Below, piece after piece: positions 33,947 through 44,439 of a stretch of 64,000 nucleotides of DNA; position 1 is the first letter of the stretch, and the number at the start of each line of letters is the position of its first letter. Made by a program: the position numbers and the translations under genes. Below the pieces are notes generated by a model. The model was given only the letters and a program-made list of their open reading frames with translations. It was not told the DNA's origin and made no database searches. Origin of the DNA: Entophlyctis helioformis (Eukaryota > Chytridiomycota > Chytridiomycetes > Chytridiales > Chytriomycetaceae); contig JAHLKH010000002.1 in assembly GCA_025526915.1 (NCBI GenBank), positions 248,001-312,000 on the forward strand. The letters run 5' to 3'.

Positions 33947-36159
33947 TGTTGTTGTTGTTGTTGCTGGTGCCGGTGCTGCTGTTGACCACCGATCCGTCCC
34001 TTGGTTGGGATAGCACTCGCATGGTTGCCCGGCCCCGTGCCACTGTCCGATGAACAGTTCGAGCCGCCACTCAGCCGCAGACTCTTGGGGTTTCTGCCAC
34101 CCTGGCTGCTATGGAGTCTTGCACGCTGCTTCCATTCGAGCAGCTCCTGTTTGCGGCTTGGTGGTCCGAGAAGGCCTGCAGCTCCTGTTCCGTCCTGTGC
34201 CATGGACAGCAGACTCGCGTGGCCAGATGCTGCGGAATGGCCTGGCGGCTGGACAGGCACCGGCGGCGGCGGTGCTGTTGCAACCCATGTAAGCCGAACG
34301 GTGGATGGAATCGGGAACAGGGACATGGGCACCATGTGCCAGCGCACCTGCAATCTCGTGCTTGACCACGACATTCTTGATGAGCGAGGACTTGAGGGCA
34401 AAGTTGAGCGTGTTGTACGTGTCCCAGTAATGTTGCTGGTTGTGCCATCATCCGGCCATCGCGTGTCAGTATCTGCCACGGCAATTCTGGTCTTGGCCGA
34501 GATTCGGCCACGGCCACGACCACCGACCTGTCCCGGCGCACAGCATGCAATCATCAGCCCAATGGCGCTTCCGCCGAGCGAGTCTTGCAACAGTCGCGTG
34601 ACCTTGCTGTCTCTGATGCCAACCATGGTCAATGCCTGCCAATGTGGATCCGGCAAGGAGTGCCCAACAAACCTGTATGGTATCCGTGCATGGCCCTTGT
34701 TGAGTGCTTCCACGACCTGGCCAAGCACAAAGAGCGACTTGTTGATGGCACCGCTCTCCACCATCCGCGCGCCAACGTTCCCTGTCCGCTTGTTGTCCTC
34801 ACTGCCAGCCTGTCCATGCGGTCCACGCTTCAGTGTCTGCCAGCCACACATGACAGCACGGCCCGCCGTACCAGATCGATGATGTGCAGCTTTGACATGA
34901 GCATCTTGCCATTCTGCAGCGTGTTTTGGATCTGCGCCGTTTCCATGCAAGGGGCGGTGATCAGCTATATGTGCACACTTGCCCCCCAAAACTCGGCGAT
35001 ACTCTTGCCTACCGTTAGCTGCATGATAAAATGCGATCGCGACGACTCTTCGTTCAGGTTTGTCGCTGCTGTCGACCTGTTTTTGAGGGCCAGCCTTGCA
35101 CAATAAACAAATCAGTCAGCAAGTCAGTCGTCAGGCCAGCCAGCCAAAGCCTCGGTGTGACTCCCAACCCAGCCTGGCCATGACCCACTCGTGATGTTTC
35201 TCGAAATCTGCCAACGACTTGATGGCCACTGACGACAAGCCCGTGACCACAATGCTCCCGCTTGACGTCTGCCTCACATCCAGGTTCGAGTGCGCCTTGG
35301 AGTCTCCTGCCAGCAGGTCGTAGATTTTCTCGTTGTAGATCTCGAGATACGCGGCCGAGATGGATGCGTTCAAGACGTTCTCGTCAACGTGAGCGAGCAG
35401 CGTCTTGATGGTGCGTGGAATGATGCCTTGGTCGTCCCCTGATGTGCCGTTGATCGTGTGTGTCTTGCCACTGCCTGTCTGGCCATACGCAAAGACTGCC
35501 GGGCAACAGGCAGCCGTGTGTCAGCCACAGGATCAGAATCTGGGACGCACGGCTTTGGCGGCACGTACTTGTGGCGTTGTTGCCGCTCAAGGCCTGCAAG
35601 ACGACAGACTTGACCTCTGCAAACACTTGCTCCTGTGCACATGCGATGGGAGGCGGGCCGATCAGCAGCCACTCGCCCGTACCCTGCAGGCCGGCGCATC
35701 GATCCTCACCTGAGTTTCGCTCGTGCCAAAGGTGTGGTTGAACCTGCACCGACCGCAGCAAGCCAAGCCCCAAACACAAGTGTGAGTATGGAGGACGGCT
35801 GGCAGATGCATCGCTGCCGTTGCTCTGCATCGAAGCCACATACTTGTAGCTGAGCTTCTCTGCCGCATTCCGGGGATTGACAATGGTGACCTCGTCAGGC
35901 CCCGACACGGAGATGCAAGGCGGGCGGTCGTCTCGTTCATGCGAAAGCGTTGGCCTCACTCGAATGAGCACACGCACGGTCTGCTTGCTGCCGTTGCAGC
36001 TGCCACTGTTGCTGCTTGCACCGGCTGTCCCTGCTGCGGTTGTTGATGCCGGACAGACCAGACGCAGACGCAGACGCAGACCGACGCAGACGCACCAGCG
36101 ACAGGCGGTTGCTGCTCCTTGGACACACGTCTGGCTCGTGTTGTCGTTGTCGCCAGCAT
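33311..36159 (-). CDS. Kinesin-10 (KIF22/Kid-like) motor with C-terminal HhH
   Basis: A multi-exon minus-strand gene from ATG 36159 to TAA 33311; I did not fix every junction. The motor begins [18 protein letters not shown] (about 35950) and includes the P-loop [11 protein letters not shown] (about 35455-35490), the [15 protein letters not shown] strand, and switch II in [12 protein letters not shown] followed by [16 protein letters not shown]. Downstream are a Gln-rich tract (CAA/CAG run about 33905-33965) and a coiled coil ([19 protein letters not shown]). The last exon carries a helix-hairpin-helix ([20 protein letters not shown]) like the DNA-binding end of KIF22. Kinesin-10 generates polar ejection forces on mitotic chromosome arms. 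The first-exon start is 32 bp from ankyrin copy 2. Confidence 0.88.
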
Positions 36160-36191
36160 TTTCTTGATCTTGGGCGTGATTGGACGTGACG

Positions 36192-37542
36192 ATGCAGACA
36201 ACGCAGACGACAGGCAACACAGACGCAGACGCAGCAGCAGTCAGCAACGAGCAGCCGGCTGTGGTCGAGCAGGTCGTTGGAGCGAGCGGCAGCCAAGCCG
36301 TCGAGCCAGGACAGCCAGGACAGCCACGACAGCCAGGACAGCCATCAGCAGCAACGACCGCACAGCCAGGCGTGCCTCGCTATGTGGTGCCGCCAGCCGC
36401 CGGCGACCTTGCGTTCAGGAGCAGCCACTGGGACCGCAAGCCCGCCGAGATCCACGCCATGATCCTCAAGGCAGCCGGCCCGCTCACTCGCTTCCTGTGT
36501 GGCCTGCTCGGGACAAGGCCACACTCGACCGAGCGACCAAGCTGCAGCTGTGGATCGAAGCGTTCAAGATGGACTGGCAGGGCGATCTGGCGCTGCTGCC
36601 TGACGTTGACCTGACGGCCGACAACGGACTGCTGCTCGCACACTCTCGCTCCATGTACGACCGTCTCTGCAAGCGCTTTCCTCGTTACACTGAGCCCTCC
36701 TGTGCGAGAGACGACGCATACAACAACAACTACGACTGGCAGTTCTTCGACATTTACTTTGACGGCTGCCGCCTCCTTCTCATTCCCATGCGGCACGGCT
36801 GGTTCGATCTGGTCGACTTTTCGTATCCTATCACACTGTCTCGCATGGCCATCCGCTTTGGATGCCTCGATCTGCTCAAGCATCTCGACGACAAGTACAA
36901 GATCTCCAACGCTGGATGGCGAAACACGATCCGACAAGCAAGTACTGGCACAGAGCAGTTGAAGAGGCAGCGGGCAATGGACACCTCGATGTTGTGCAGT
37001 ACCTGTTTGATCTCGGTGTGACGGGATGCACGACCTATGCAATGGACCTTGCGGCCGAAAACGGCCACCTGCATGTCGTCAAGTGGCTCCACGAGAACAC
37101 GACGGCAGGATGCACGACAAAGGCGATGGACCGAGCGGCTGGCAACGGCCATCTGCGTATCGTCAAGTGGTTGCACGAGACCCGCGGTGTAGAGTGTACG
37201 CCCCGCGCAGTGGATGCCGCCATCGGCTCGGAACATGTGGACGTTGTCAAGTACATGCACTCGAAAGGCGGCCGCGCATCAAGCGATATTGTCAAGATGG
37301 CGGCAAGCTATGGTAAAACCAAGGTGCTGCCGTGCTTGTTGGATCTCGGATACGCCGTCGAACTCGAGGCACTCAACCAAGCCAAGACTGCTGCCATTGC
37401 TGATATCCTACTTGGCAGCCTCACACTGGACCGGGCAAAAGAGCTGCTTGCACAAGCGAGACAAGATAATGCCATCAAACAGGCCACCGTTGAGAGGCTC
37501 CAAGCGACCATCCAGGCACGGCAAGCATCAAACATGCGATGA
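36192..37542 (+). pseudogene. F-box-like/ankyrin repeat gene, copy 2 (frame-broken)
   Basis: Paralogue of 8865-10134. ATG 36192 (MQTTQTTGNTDADAAA) leads into the F-box-like segment KPAEIHAMILKAAGPLTRFL. One G is missing relative to copy 1 at about 36510, and one base near 36903-36909, so the frame shifts twice; copy 1 is intact at both places. Five or so ankyrin-like repeats follow, and the true tail LAQARQDNAIKQATVERLQ is read here to TGA at 37540. The two loci share the downstream tRNA-Gln and at least 40 bp beyond it, so the unit was duplicated as about 1.7 kb. Only this copy lacks the retrotransposon. Confidence 0.75.
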
Positions 37543-37799
37543 ATGGAATGGCAAGGCTCGCAGTTGGAATGAAGACGCGAATACCGCACTTGCTGCCTTG
37601 CCACTGCTCGTTCCAGAAAGTCACAAAGGAAGCAGTTGTGATGCTCAAGATCGTGCGAGTGAGCCTTGCTGGACAGACGAAGCGGAGCATCGATGGCAGT
37701 CACAACAGAGGCACACACGCACACACGCACACAGCTGCAAAAACAGAAGCGATCTGCAGGTTGTGACGAGCAGCAAAAGGAAAGCAGTCGAAGAGGGAA

Positions 37800-37871
37800 G
37801 GTCCCACCGAGATTCGAACTCGGGTCTCAGGAATCAGAATCCTATGTGATGACCACCTACACTATGGAACC
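37800..37871 (-). tRNA. tRNA-Gln (CTG), copy 2
   Basis: Identical in sequence to 10362-10433: 72 nt, acceptor GGTTCCA/TGGGACC, anticodon CTG. The sequence upstream of its 5' end (37872 onward: ccccttcgatcgcattttt) is the empty counterpart of the retrotransposon insertion site. Confidence 0.95.
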
Positions 37872-38001
37872 CCCTTCGATCGCATTTTTCGCCAATGGCA
37901 TACAAATACCAGGTAGCAAAGATGCAAACGCATTCACGACTCGCATTCCTGCAAAGTGACGACTGCAGGCGACGGGCCAATTGACGGCATGCTTCATTCC
38001 G

Positions 38002-39809
38002 TCAATGTACAGGCGGAGATTGGACTGGACTGGGCTGTGAGAGCAGCCGAGATCTGATCTCAAACACCAGAGCAGCAACACCAACAGCAACAAAGACTGC
38101 AATCACATACTGTAACGCGATACGGGCAATATGGGAAGCAAGCAGGACAAGCGCCTCAAATGGAGCCAGCGATTTGCGCATGATGAGTCTCGAGTGTCTG
38201 AGCAGCGACATGGACGACGATGGCGTGCCTCCCCCATGGTTAGCTGGCGGCAAGGACGGCATGGCTAGTCCGGCAGCAGGCGACACGAGAGATAACAGCG
38301 ACGAAGACAGCGATCCCCACGATTGCGATAGAGATGACCAGGAAGCGGTGGTGGCGGTGTCGGCTGACGGAGGCTTGGGTTTGGACGTCCATCGGTACGA
38401 GAGCCGGAGAAGATCGCGGTATGTTAATGAGCCCCATGACTGCCATCGCGTGAGTTGGCGCAGACAGAGCATCAGGTCCAGGTAGGTCAGAAACTCGTCA
38501 AAGTCGGACTCGTGCACAAAGAGGTTGTAGTCGAGGCGTTCCAAGAATGCGCGTTCCATGGCATTGATGTCTTTGAGTGCGTACCGGCCGTCACTAAAGT
38601 TGGCCCAATCCTGCTCGCGTGGTCGAGGAGTGGCATGGGCTGTCCCATCAGTCGCCGGGGTAGAGACGCGCGCCACGGGGATCAAGCCTGGACTAGGCAT
38701 GCACATACCTGATTCGTGTAGGTTGCGTCGTACAGGTACTTGTCGGCGCAAATGACCGACGACAGAAACGTTTCCACATGGCCGCCGTACTTGACCTGCT
38801 CGTGGTTGGACCGCCGAAGCGAAAACAGCATGGATGGCTTCATGCTGCGCTCGCGCTGATTGAGTCGGTACGCGAGAATGAGACCAAAGATGAACGTGCT
38901 GCAGCTCAGCTGTGTGCGCTGGATGATGTTGAGAATGAAGCTGAAGATGGATTCGTCGTAGTGGGAGCCAGGTCCCGTGTTTCTGTGGCTACGGCTGTTT
39001 TGGCTGTTCTGGATCGGCGTGGCGGTTGACGATGCTGGCGTTGAAGGCCGGCTGCTGGCTCCTGCATCCAGGCTTGCTGCGCTCGTGCCCATGTCTCCCT
39101 CGGCGATGCTGTCCAGCGATCCCTCCTGCGCTGCTCGACTGCGGCTGCTTCTGGCTCGTCTGGCGCGTCGCGATGACTTGGATCCCGACCGCCGATGGCT
39201 GGCTGGAGAGGACGCCTCAGACTGCGGTGCAGACGTCCTTGTCCTGGAGAACTGGGCGTCCGAGTCTGCGCCGAGGTCCATGTCTCCGTCGCTTGCAGCC
39301 GACGACAAAAAGGCAAAGTCGGAGAAGGATCCCTCCGTCCAGCCACCGCGACCGGCCGAGGACGAGCTGTTGATGCTGGCGAGCGAGCCGTGGCTTTGGC
39401 TTTGGCTGTGGATGCGATCGGAGCGCAAACGGCGGCCGGTAAGCAGCGAGGTGATCAGGCTGGCAGTCAGCTCGACGAGGTTGACGGGGATCTGCAGGTA
39501 GTCGACTGCCTCGATGCCCGCACTGCGGACCTGCTCCAGAAAGCGGCGGTACTCGCCGAGCGGGTCTGTGCATCCACGGCCGTTGTCAGCCACCACGGCA
39601 GGCTGCGCACGCTGGCCGGCACGGCAAGGCTTACCAGCGAGGTGCCTGCCGAGCTCAAAGTACTGCTCGTCTCTGGCCCTCTCTGCCTGCTCTCTGCGTC
39701 GCTGCCTGCGCTCACGCTTGGACGGCGCAGCCGACCCATATGCCGACGGTGTCGACGTGGACTGCCGTGGCATCGTGTTCGGTGGAAAGCCACGTTGCGG
39801 GTTTCCCAT
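38002..39809 (-). CDS. CNPPD1: CNPPD1-like cyclin with C-terminal membrane segment
   Basis: Minus-strand exons 39635-39809, 38709-39565 and 38002-38610 give 546 aa. The 69-nt intron 39566-39634 is in frame and open, so it could be missed. A PHO80/PAS1-type cyclin box spans about residues 270-380: SIFSFILNIIQRTQLSCSTF, then VETFLSSVICADKYLYDATY and INAMERAFLERLDYNLFVHE. Between the N-terminal helix and the cyclin box is a Ser/Arg-rich insert. After the cyclin box comes a WQSWGSLTYRDLLRL block and a single transmembrane helix (LQYVIAVFVAVGVAALVF), the arrangement of animal CNPPD1. Such cyclins bind CDK5/PHO85-like kinases; a membrane-anchored role is inferred. The start codon is 8 bp from that of the phosducin-like gene, so a downstream Met may be used. 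Confidence 0.83.
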
Positions 39810-39817
39810 CGCCTTGA

Positions 39818-40798
39818 ATGGACGCCAGCGACGAAGCCATCCTGCGAGCCATCCAGCGCAGCTGCGACCCGGATGCAGAGCCCCGCAGAACAGGCTCAGA
39901 CGCCGACTCGGACGTGGACTCTGACGAAGAGGCTGCCCGCACCGCCGCAGCCCAGGCAGCCGCATCCGACGTCGACCCAGACATGGCCCGCCTCCTCGAA
40001 GACAGCGCCATCCGGCGGCAGCTCGGCGTCGGCGGCAGCTTCACCGGGCCCAAGGGAGTGGCCAACGATGCCAAGTTCCACAGGCGCCAGGAGCAGGCAA
40101 GGGCCGCCATCCAGCGGCAGGCCTTGGCCGACAAGTGGTCCAGCCAGGCGCTCTCGTCCGGCTGGCTCCAACGCCAGCTCGCCAGCGAGCGAGCCGCTGC
40201 GGCTGCCGACGGCGACAAGCTCCGCTCGCTCCAGCGCGGCCGGCTGGAGCATCCGGAACCTGCCGCCAACGCCTCGGACTCGGACGACGATCTCGAGGGC
40301 CTCGAAGACCTCGAGGACGACGACGAGTACATCCAAGAGTACCGCGCGCGGCGCATGCTGCAGCTCCAAGTGCAAAGCGTCCGGCCGCGGTTCGGTGTCG
40401 TGGCCGACCTCCAAACCGCCGACTATGTCTCGGCGATTGACGATGTCGACCCGTCGGTCACGGTCGTCATCCACCTGTACCAACAGTCCCTCGACGCCTG
40501 CCGCCTGGTCAACACCTTTCTCGACACCCTCGCGACAGCCTACCCGACGGTCAAGTTTGCCAAGATCGTGTCCACAAAGGCGGATGCCGTGTTCACCGAC
40601 GACGTGCTGCCTGCCGTGCTGGTGTACGAGGCGGGTGCGCTCACACACACGCTGCTGAGGATCACGGACGAGATCCCCGGGTGGGCCAAGACCGGCCGCG
40701 TGTCGTACACCGAGTTTGAAGAGTATTTATGGGACATGGGCGTGCTGGCCGAGTCGACGTCTTCTCTTGTTCGCAATATCGGCAAGCTGGGGTTGTAG
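39818..40798 (+). CDS. PDCL: Phosducin-like protein (class I)
   Basis: A single exon of 326 aa. Class I phosducin-like proteins help the CCT chaperonin assemble G-protein beta-gamma dimers. The helical N-terminal domain includes the signature FTGPKGVANDAKFHRRQEQA. An acidic SDSDDDLEGLEDLEDDDEY stretch precedes DEYIQEYRARRMLQ. The C-terminal thioredoxin-like fold includes SVTVVIHLYQQSLDACRLVN and YPTVKFAKIVSTKADAVF then LPAVLVYEAGAL, without a catalytic CXXC, as in the family. The start lies 8 bp from the divergent CNPPD1-like start. Confidence 0.9.
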   Translation: MDASDEAILRAIQRSCDPDAEPRRTGSDADSDVDSDEEAARTAAAQAAASDVDPDMARLLEDSAIRRQLGVGGSFTGPKGVANDAKFHRRQEQARAAIQRQALADKWSSQALSSGWLQRQLASERAAAAADGDKLRSLQRGRLEHPEPAANASDSDDDLEGLEDLEDDDEYIQEYRARRMLQLQVQSVRPRFGVVADLQTADYVSAIDDVDPSVTVVIHLYQQSLDACRLVNTFLDTLATAYPTVKFAKIVSTKADAVFTDDVLPAVLVYEAGALTHTLLRITDEIPGWAKTGRVSYTEFEEYLWDMGVLAESTSSLVRNIGKLGL

Positions 40799-40850
40799 TG
40801 ACGGATTGCCAGCATTTTATTACGACGGGTAGCAGGGATAGGCTTGCCGA

Positions 40851-42155
40851 CTATGTAAGGATCCTGATGCCGTCTTCGACAACAAGCACCGTGTGTTCTG
40901 TGTCACAGAGCCATGTCGTGTTGGTAAATACAAAACACAATACATGACAGTGTCCGCTGGGCTCGAAACACCGACGGCAGACGCCACTTACCAAATTGTG
41001 CCGAACGGCCGCCGTCCTGTGTGACAATGGTCCAGTTGTCAGGCCATCTGACATACTCTGCGCCGCCTTGGCACAAGATTGGTTCAACGGTGAACGTCAT
41101 GCCCACTTGCATGACGTCCTTGGCGCTGTTCGGGTAATGCAACACGAGCGGCGGCTGGTGGAACTGCCGCCCAATGCCGTGCCCGCAAAAGTCCTTGTTG
41201 ATGGAGAACTTGTGGGCCTGCGCGACCTTGTGGACCGCGTCGCCAATGGCTGAAAACGGCACACCAGGGCCGCAAACGGACAGCGCCTCGTCCAGCGATT
41301 CTTGCGTGGCCGCCACGAGTGTTTTCCCTGCCTCGTCCACGTCACCCACCAGCACCGTGCAGCTCGTGTCGCCATGGAAGCTGCCAACGCGTGCCGTTAG
41401 TCTTGCATGCCCTTGTAGGTTGTGGATCTGCAGTTGCGTGATGGCTTACCCATTCAAGTACACCTGCATCGCCGGCCATTGCATTGCAGTCGATCAGCAT
41501 ACCATGCGATGCCATGCACTGCAATGTCATGCACTGCAAGCCATCGGTCAACGACACTCACCGTCACGTCAATGTTGACGATATCGCCGTCAACCAGAGC
41601 CCGCTCATCCGGGATCCCATGGCAGATGACGTTGTTCACCGACGTGCACACCGACCGCGGAAACGCCTGGTATCCCAGCGGGCTCGGATACGCACCGCCC
41701 TCGACGACCTTGTCGTGCACGATGCGGTCAATGTCGAGCGTCGTCATGCCAGGAACCACCGATGCGGCCGCCGACGCCAGCACCGATCGAGCGAGCCGGC
41801 CGGCAGCCTCCATGCCAGCCACCTCGGCGGCGCTGTTGATATGCGTAGCGTCGAGAGTGACGAGCGGCTTTCCGGTGGAGAAGTCGTACGGCGGGCGCGG
41901 GATGGAGGACGGAAGCGGCCGGTCCGACATCTCGAGCGTGGTGCCATTGAGGACGGATTCCGACGGCAGGATGAGCGAGTATGCGCCAAAGCGCTTGAGT
42001 CGCTCTGCGGGAGAGAGCAGCCGCGGCCCACGGAGGCGGCTGAACAGGCCGCGGTGCATGGGCGGTGTGGTGTGCAGCATGTGTGTGGACATGAACTGGT
42101 GCCTTGGTGCACTGGACGCTGCCGTTGCGGCGAGTGCCGTTGCCGACCTGAACAT
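40851..42155 (-). CDS. Methionine aminopeptidase type 1, organelle-type (MAP1D-like)
   Basis: Minus-strand exons 41562-42155, 41450-41463, 40992-41380 and 40851-40897 give 347 aa. It removes the initiator Met. The dinuclear metal site is complete: Asp in DIVNIDVTV, Asp in GFHGDTSCTV, His in CGHGIGRQFH, Glu in MTFTVEP, and Glu in AQFEHTVLVV. The second exon is a 14-nt microexon (41450-41463) that supplies VYLNG; without it the metal-binding segment is out of frame. The N-terminus is rich in Arg, Ala, Ser and Thr, lacks acids and lacks the zinc-finger domain of cytosolic MAP1, suggesting a mitochondrial presequence. It faces FEN1 with about 220 bp between starts. Confidence 0.93.
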
Positions 42156-42375
42156 GGCAATGGTCTCTGTGGCCGGCGTATCGCATCATGGCGCAAGAGT
42201 CAGCAGGCCGCATGGACGGCCAGCGGACGGCGCCCATCTGCGAGCATGCCGCCTACAAGTAGGTGACTGTTTGTGGTCGATCGGGAGGACCAGCGATGCT
42301 CGTCTTGCTGCAGGGGATGCTCAGGGGCACGATCCAATGTTTTCGATCGGCCAAGTTCGCTTGAAGCAGAACAAC

Positions 42376-44356
42376 ATGGGCATCCAAGGTCGGACATTGA
42401 TCGAGCAGCTGCGGATACGCTGCAGATGCACTGCAGATGCACTGCAGGACGGCGTCCGCTGAGCTGACACGGACGTGCAGGTCTCTCCAAGGTCATCTAC
42501 GACAATGCACCGGCCGCCACCAAGGAGAACGACATCAAGAACTACTTTGGCCGCAAGGTCGCCATTGATGCGTCCATGTCCATCTACCAGTTCCTGATTG
42601 CCGTGCGCTCCAACGACGGCCAGATGCTGACCAACGAGGCGGGCGAGACGACCAGGTACGGCGACTGCTGCCTCTTCTCTCTCTCTCTCCTTCATCTGGT
42701 CTTGTCTTGTCTTGTCTAGCCTTGTCTTGTCTGGTCTTGCTCAGACTGTGTGAACAATGCACTCATCTCTGGCCCGCGTTCGGACATGGCATGCTGGATC
42801 TGGCAACGCAACACAATGCAATCCACTCACGACATGCAGCCACTTGATGGGGCTGTTCTACCGCACCATCCGCATGCTGGAGAACGGCATCAAGCCTGCG
42901 TACGTCTTTGATGGCAAGCCGCCGTCCCTCAAGTCGGGCGAGCTGCAGAAGCGTGGCGAGAAACGCGCCGAAGCCCAGAAGGAAGCCGATGCCGCCGAAG
43001 AAGCAGGCGAGTCTCCCCTTTCTTCTGTCCGCCTGCCGGATCCTGGCGGTTCTGTGGATGACTTGGGATGCACATGCTGACTGGATCGACCGGTGGGCGA
43101 TGCAGGCGATACGGAAAACTTTGATCGGTTCAGTCGCCGCACGGTCAAGGTCACCAAAGAGCACAACGAAGAGTGCCGCAAGCTGCTCACGCTGATGGGC
43201 ATTCCATTCGTCATTGCGCCGTGCGAGGCAGAGGCGCAGTGCGCAGCTCTTGCCAAGGCTGGCAAGGCAAGCTTGCCTCCCACGTCGCGAGACCCGTTGT
43301 GTAGCGGCAGGCTGACGCGTGTGCACTGTGGCTGCCAAAGGTGTACGCGGCAGGCTCAGAGGACATGGACACACTCACGTTTGGCGCGCCAGTGCTTCTG
43401 CGGCACCTGACGTTCAGCGAGGCCAAAAAGGCACCCATTGCCGAATTCCACATTGACAAGGTTCTGGCTGGTCTCGGCATGACCCAAGACGAGGTATGCC
43501 AATCCGACACGGCTGCATTGACCTATTCACACACAATGCCAAATGCTGACGCAAGGCTGCCAGTTTATCGATCTGTGCATTCTGCTTGGATGCGACTACT
43601 GTGACTCGATCCGAGGCATTGGGCCGCTGCGTGCCGTGCAGCTCATGAAGGAGCACCGGTCGCTTGAGAATGTGCTCAAGGCCATTGACAAGAAAAAGTA
43701 CACTGTGCCAGAAGACTGGCCGTACCAAGAGGCGCGCAAGTTATTCCAGAAGCCGGACGTGACAGATCCCGAGACGCTTGATGTGAGCGGAGCTGGGATG
43801 GAGGGATGGATTGCGATAGATGGATTGCGATGGACAATGGCAGCAAGGCTTACATGATGCCCTGCGATGCAGCTTGTGTGGAACGAGCCAGACGAGGAGG
43901 GCATTGTCGAGTACATGGTCAAGGAAAAGGGCTTCAAGTGAGTGGCGATGGCGAATGCATGCACTGAAAGTGATTCTTGGCCGCTTACGGGACAGCACGA
44001 TGGCGTGGACCACGACAGCGAGGAGCGTATCCGCAAGGGCGTGCAGAAGATGCAAAAGCTCCGCGGTGTCGGCACGCAGGGCCGCCTGGACTCGTTCTTC
44101 AAGCCCGTGGCCAAGGATCCGTCGGCCGCACCAGCGACGACGCCCAAGCGCAAGGTAAGGCCGGGCTGGTGGCTGTGGCCGATGGCGGTTGCTTGTGGAC
44201 TGACAGGACGATGGCTTGATGACTGGCTTGATGGCTTGGTGGATGGACGGATGGATGGACGCGCAGGCCGATTCGGCAGCGGCGGGAAGTGCAGGAGCCC
44301 GGGGCAAGGCGGCTAAGAAGGGATCAGGATCCAGCCGCGGCAAGCCTCGGCGATAG
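42376..44356 (+). CDS. FEN1: Flap endonuclease 1 (FEN1/RAD27)
   Basis: Exons 42376-42388, 42481-42655, 42840-43006, 43106-43266, 43341-43493, 43564-43782, 43873-43937, 44019-44154 and 44267-44356 give 392 aa (human 380). FEN1 removes 5' flaps in Okazaki fragment maturation and long-patch repair. The first exon encodes only MGIQ, which carries the conserved N-terminal Gly. Active-site acids are visible in [40 protein letters not shown] and [19 protein letters not shown]-binding box GRLDSFFK lies near the C-terminus, followed by a basic tail. Introns 3 and 4 use GC donors (G|GCGAGT at 43007, AAG|GCAAGC at 43267); no GT donor restores these junctions. Confidence 0.96.
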
Positions 44357-44439
44357 AGCGCGTTGGCAGACAGCGACAAGTGCGCGTGGCATCGAATTAA
44401 AGACCCTTTATCGCAAGAAAGGTGACCAGTTTGTGCCCC

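Noticed and set aside
40799..40850. Further gene between phosducin-like and methionine aminopeptidase
   Set aside because: Only 52 bp separate the two stop codons.
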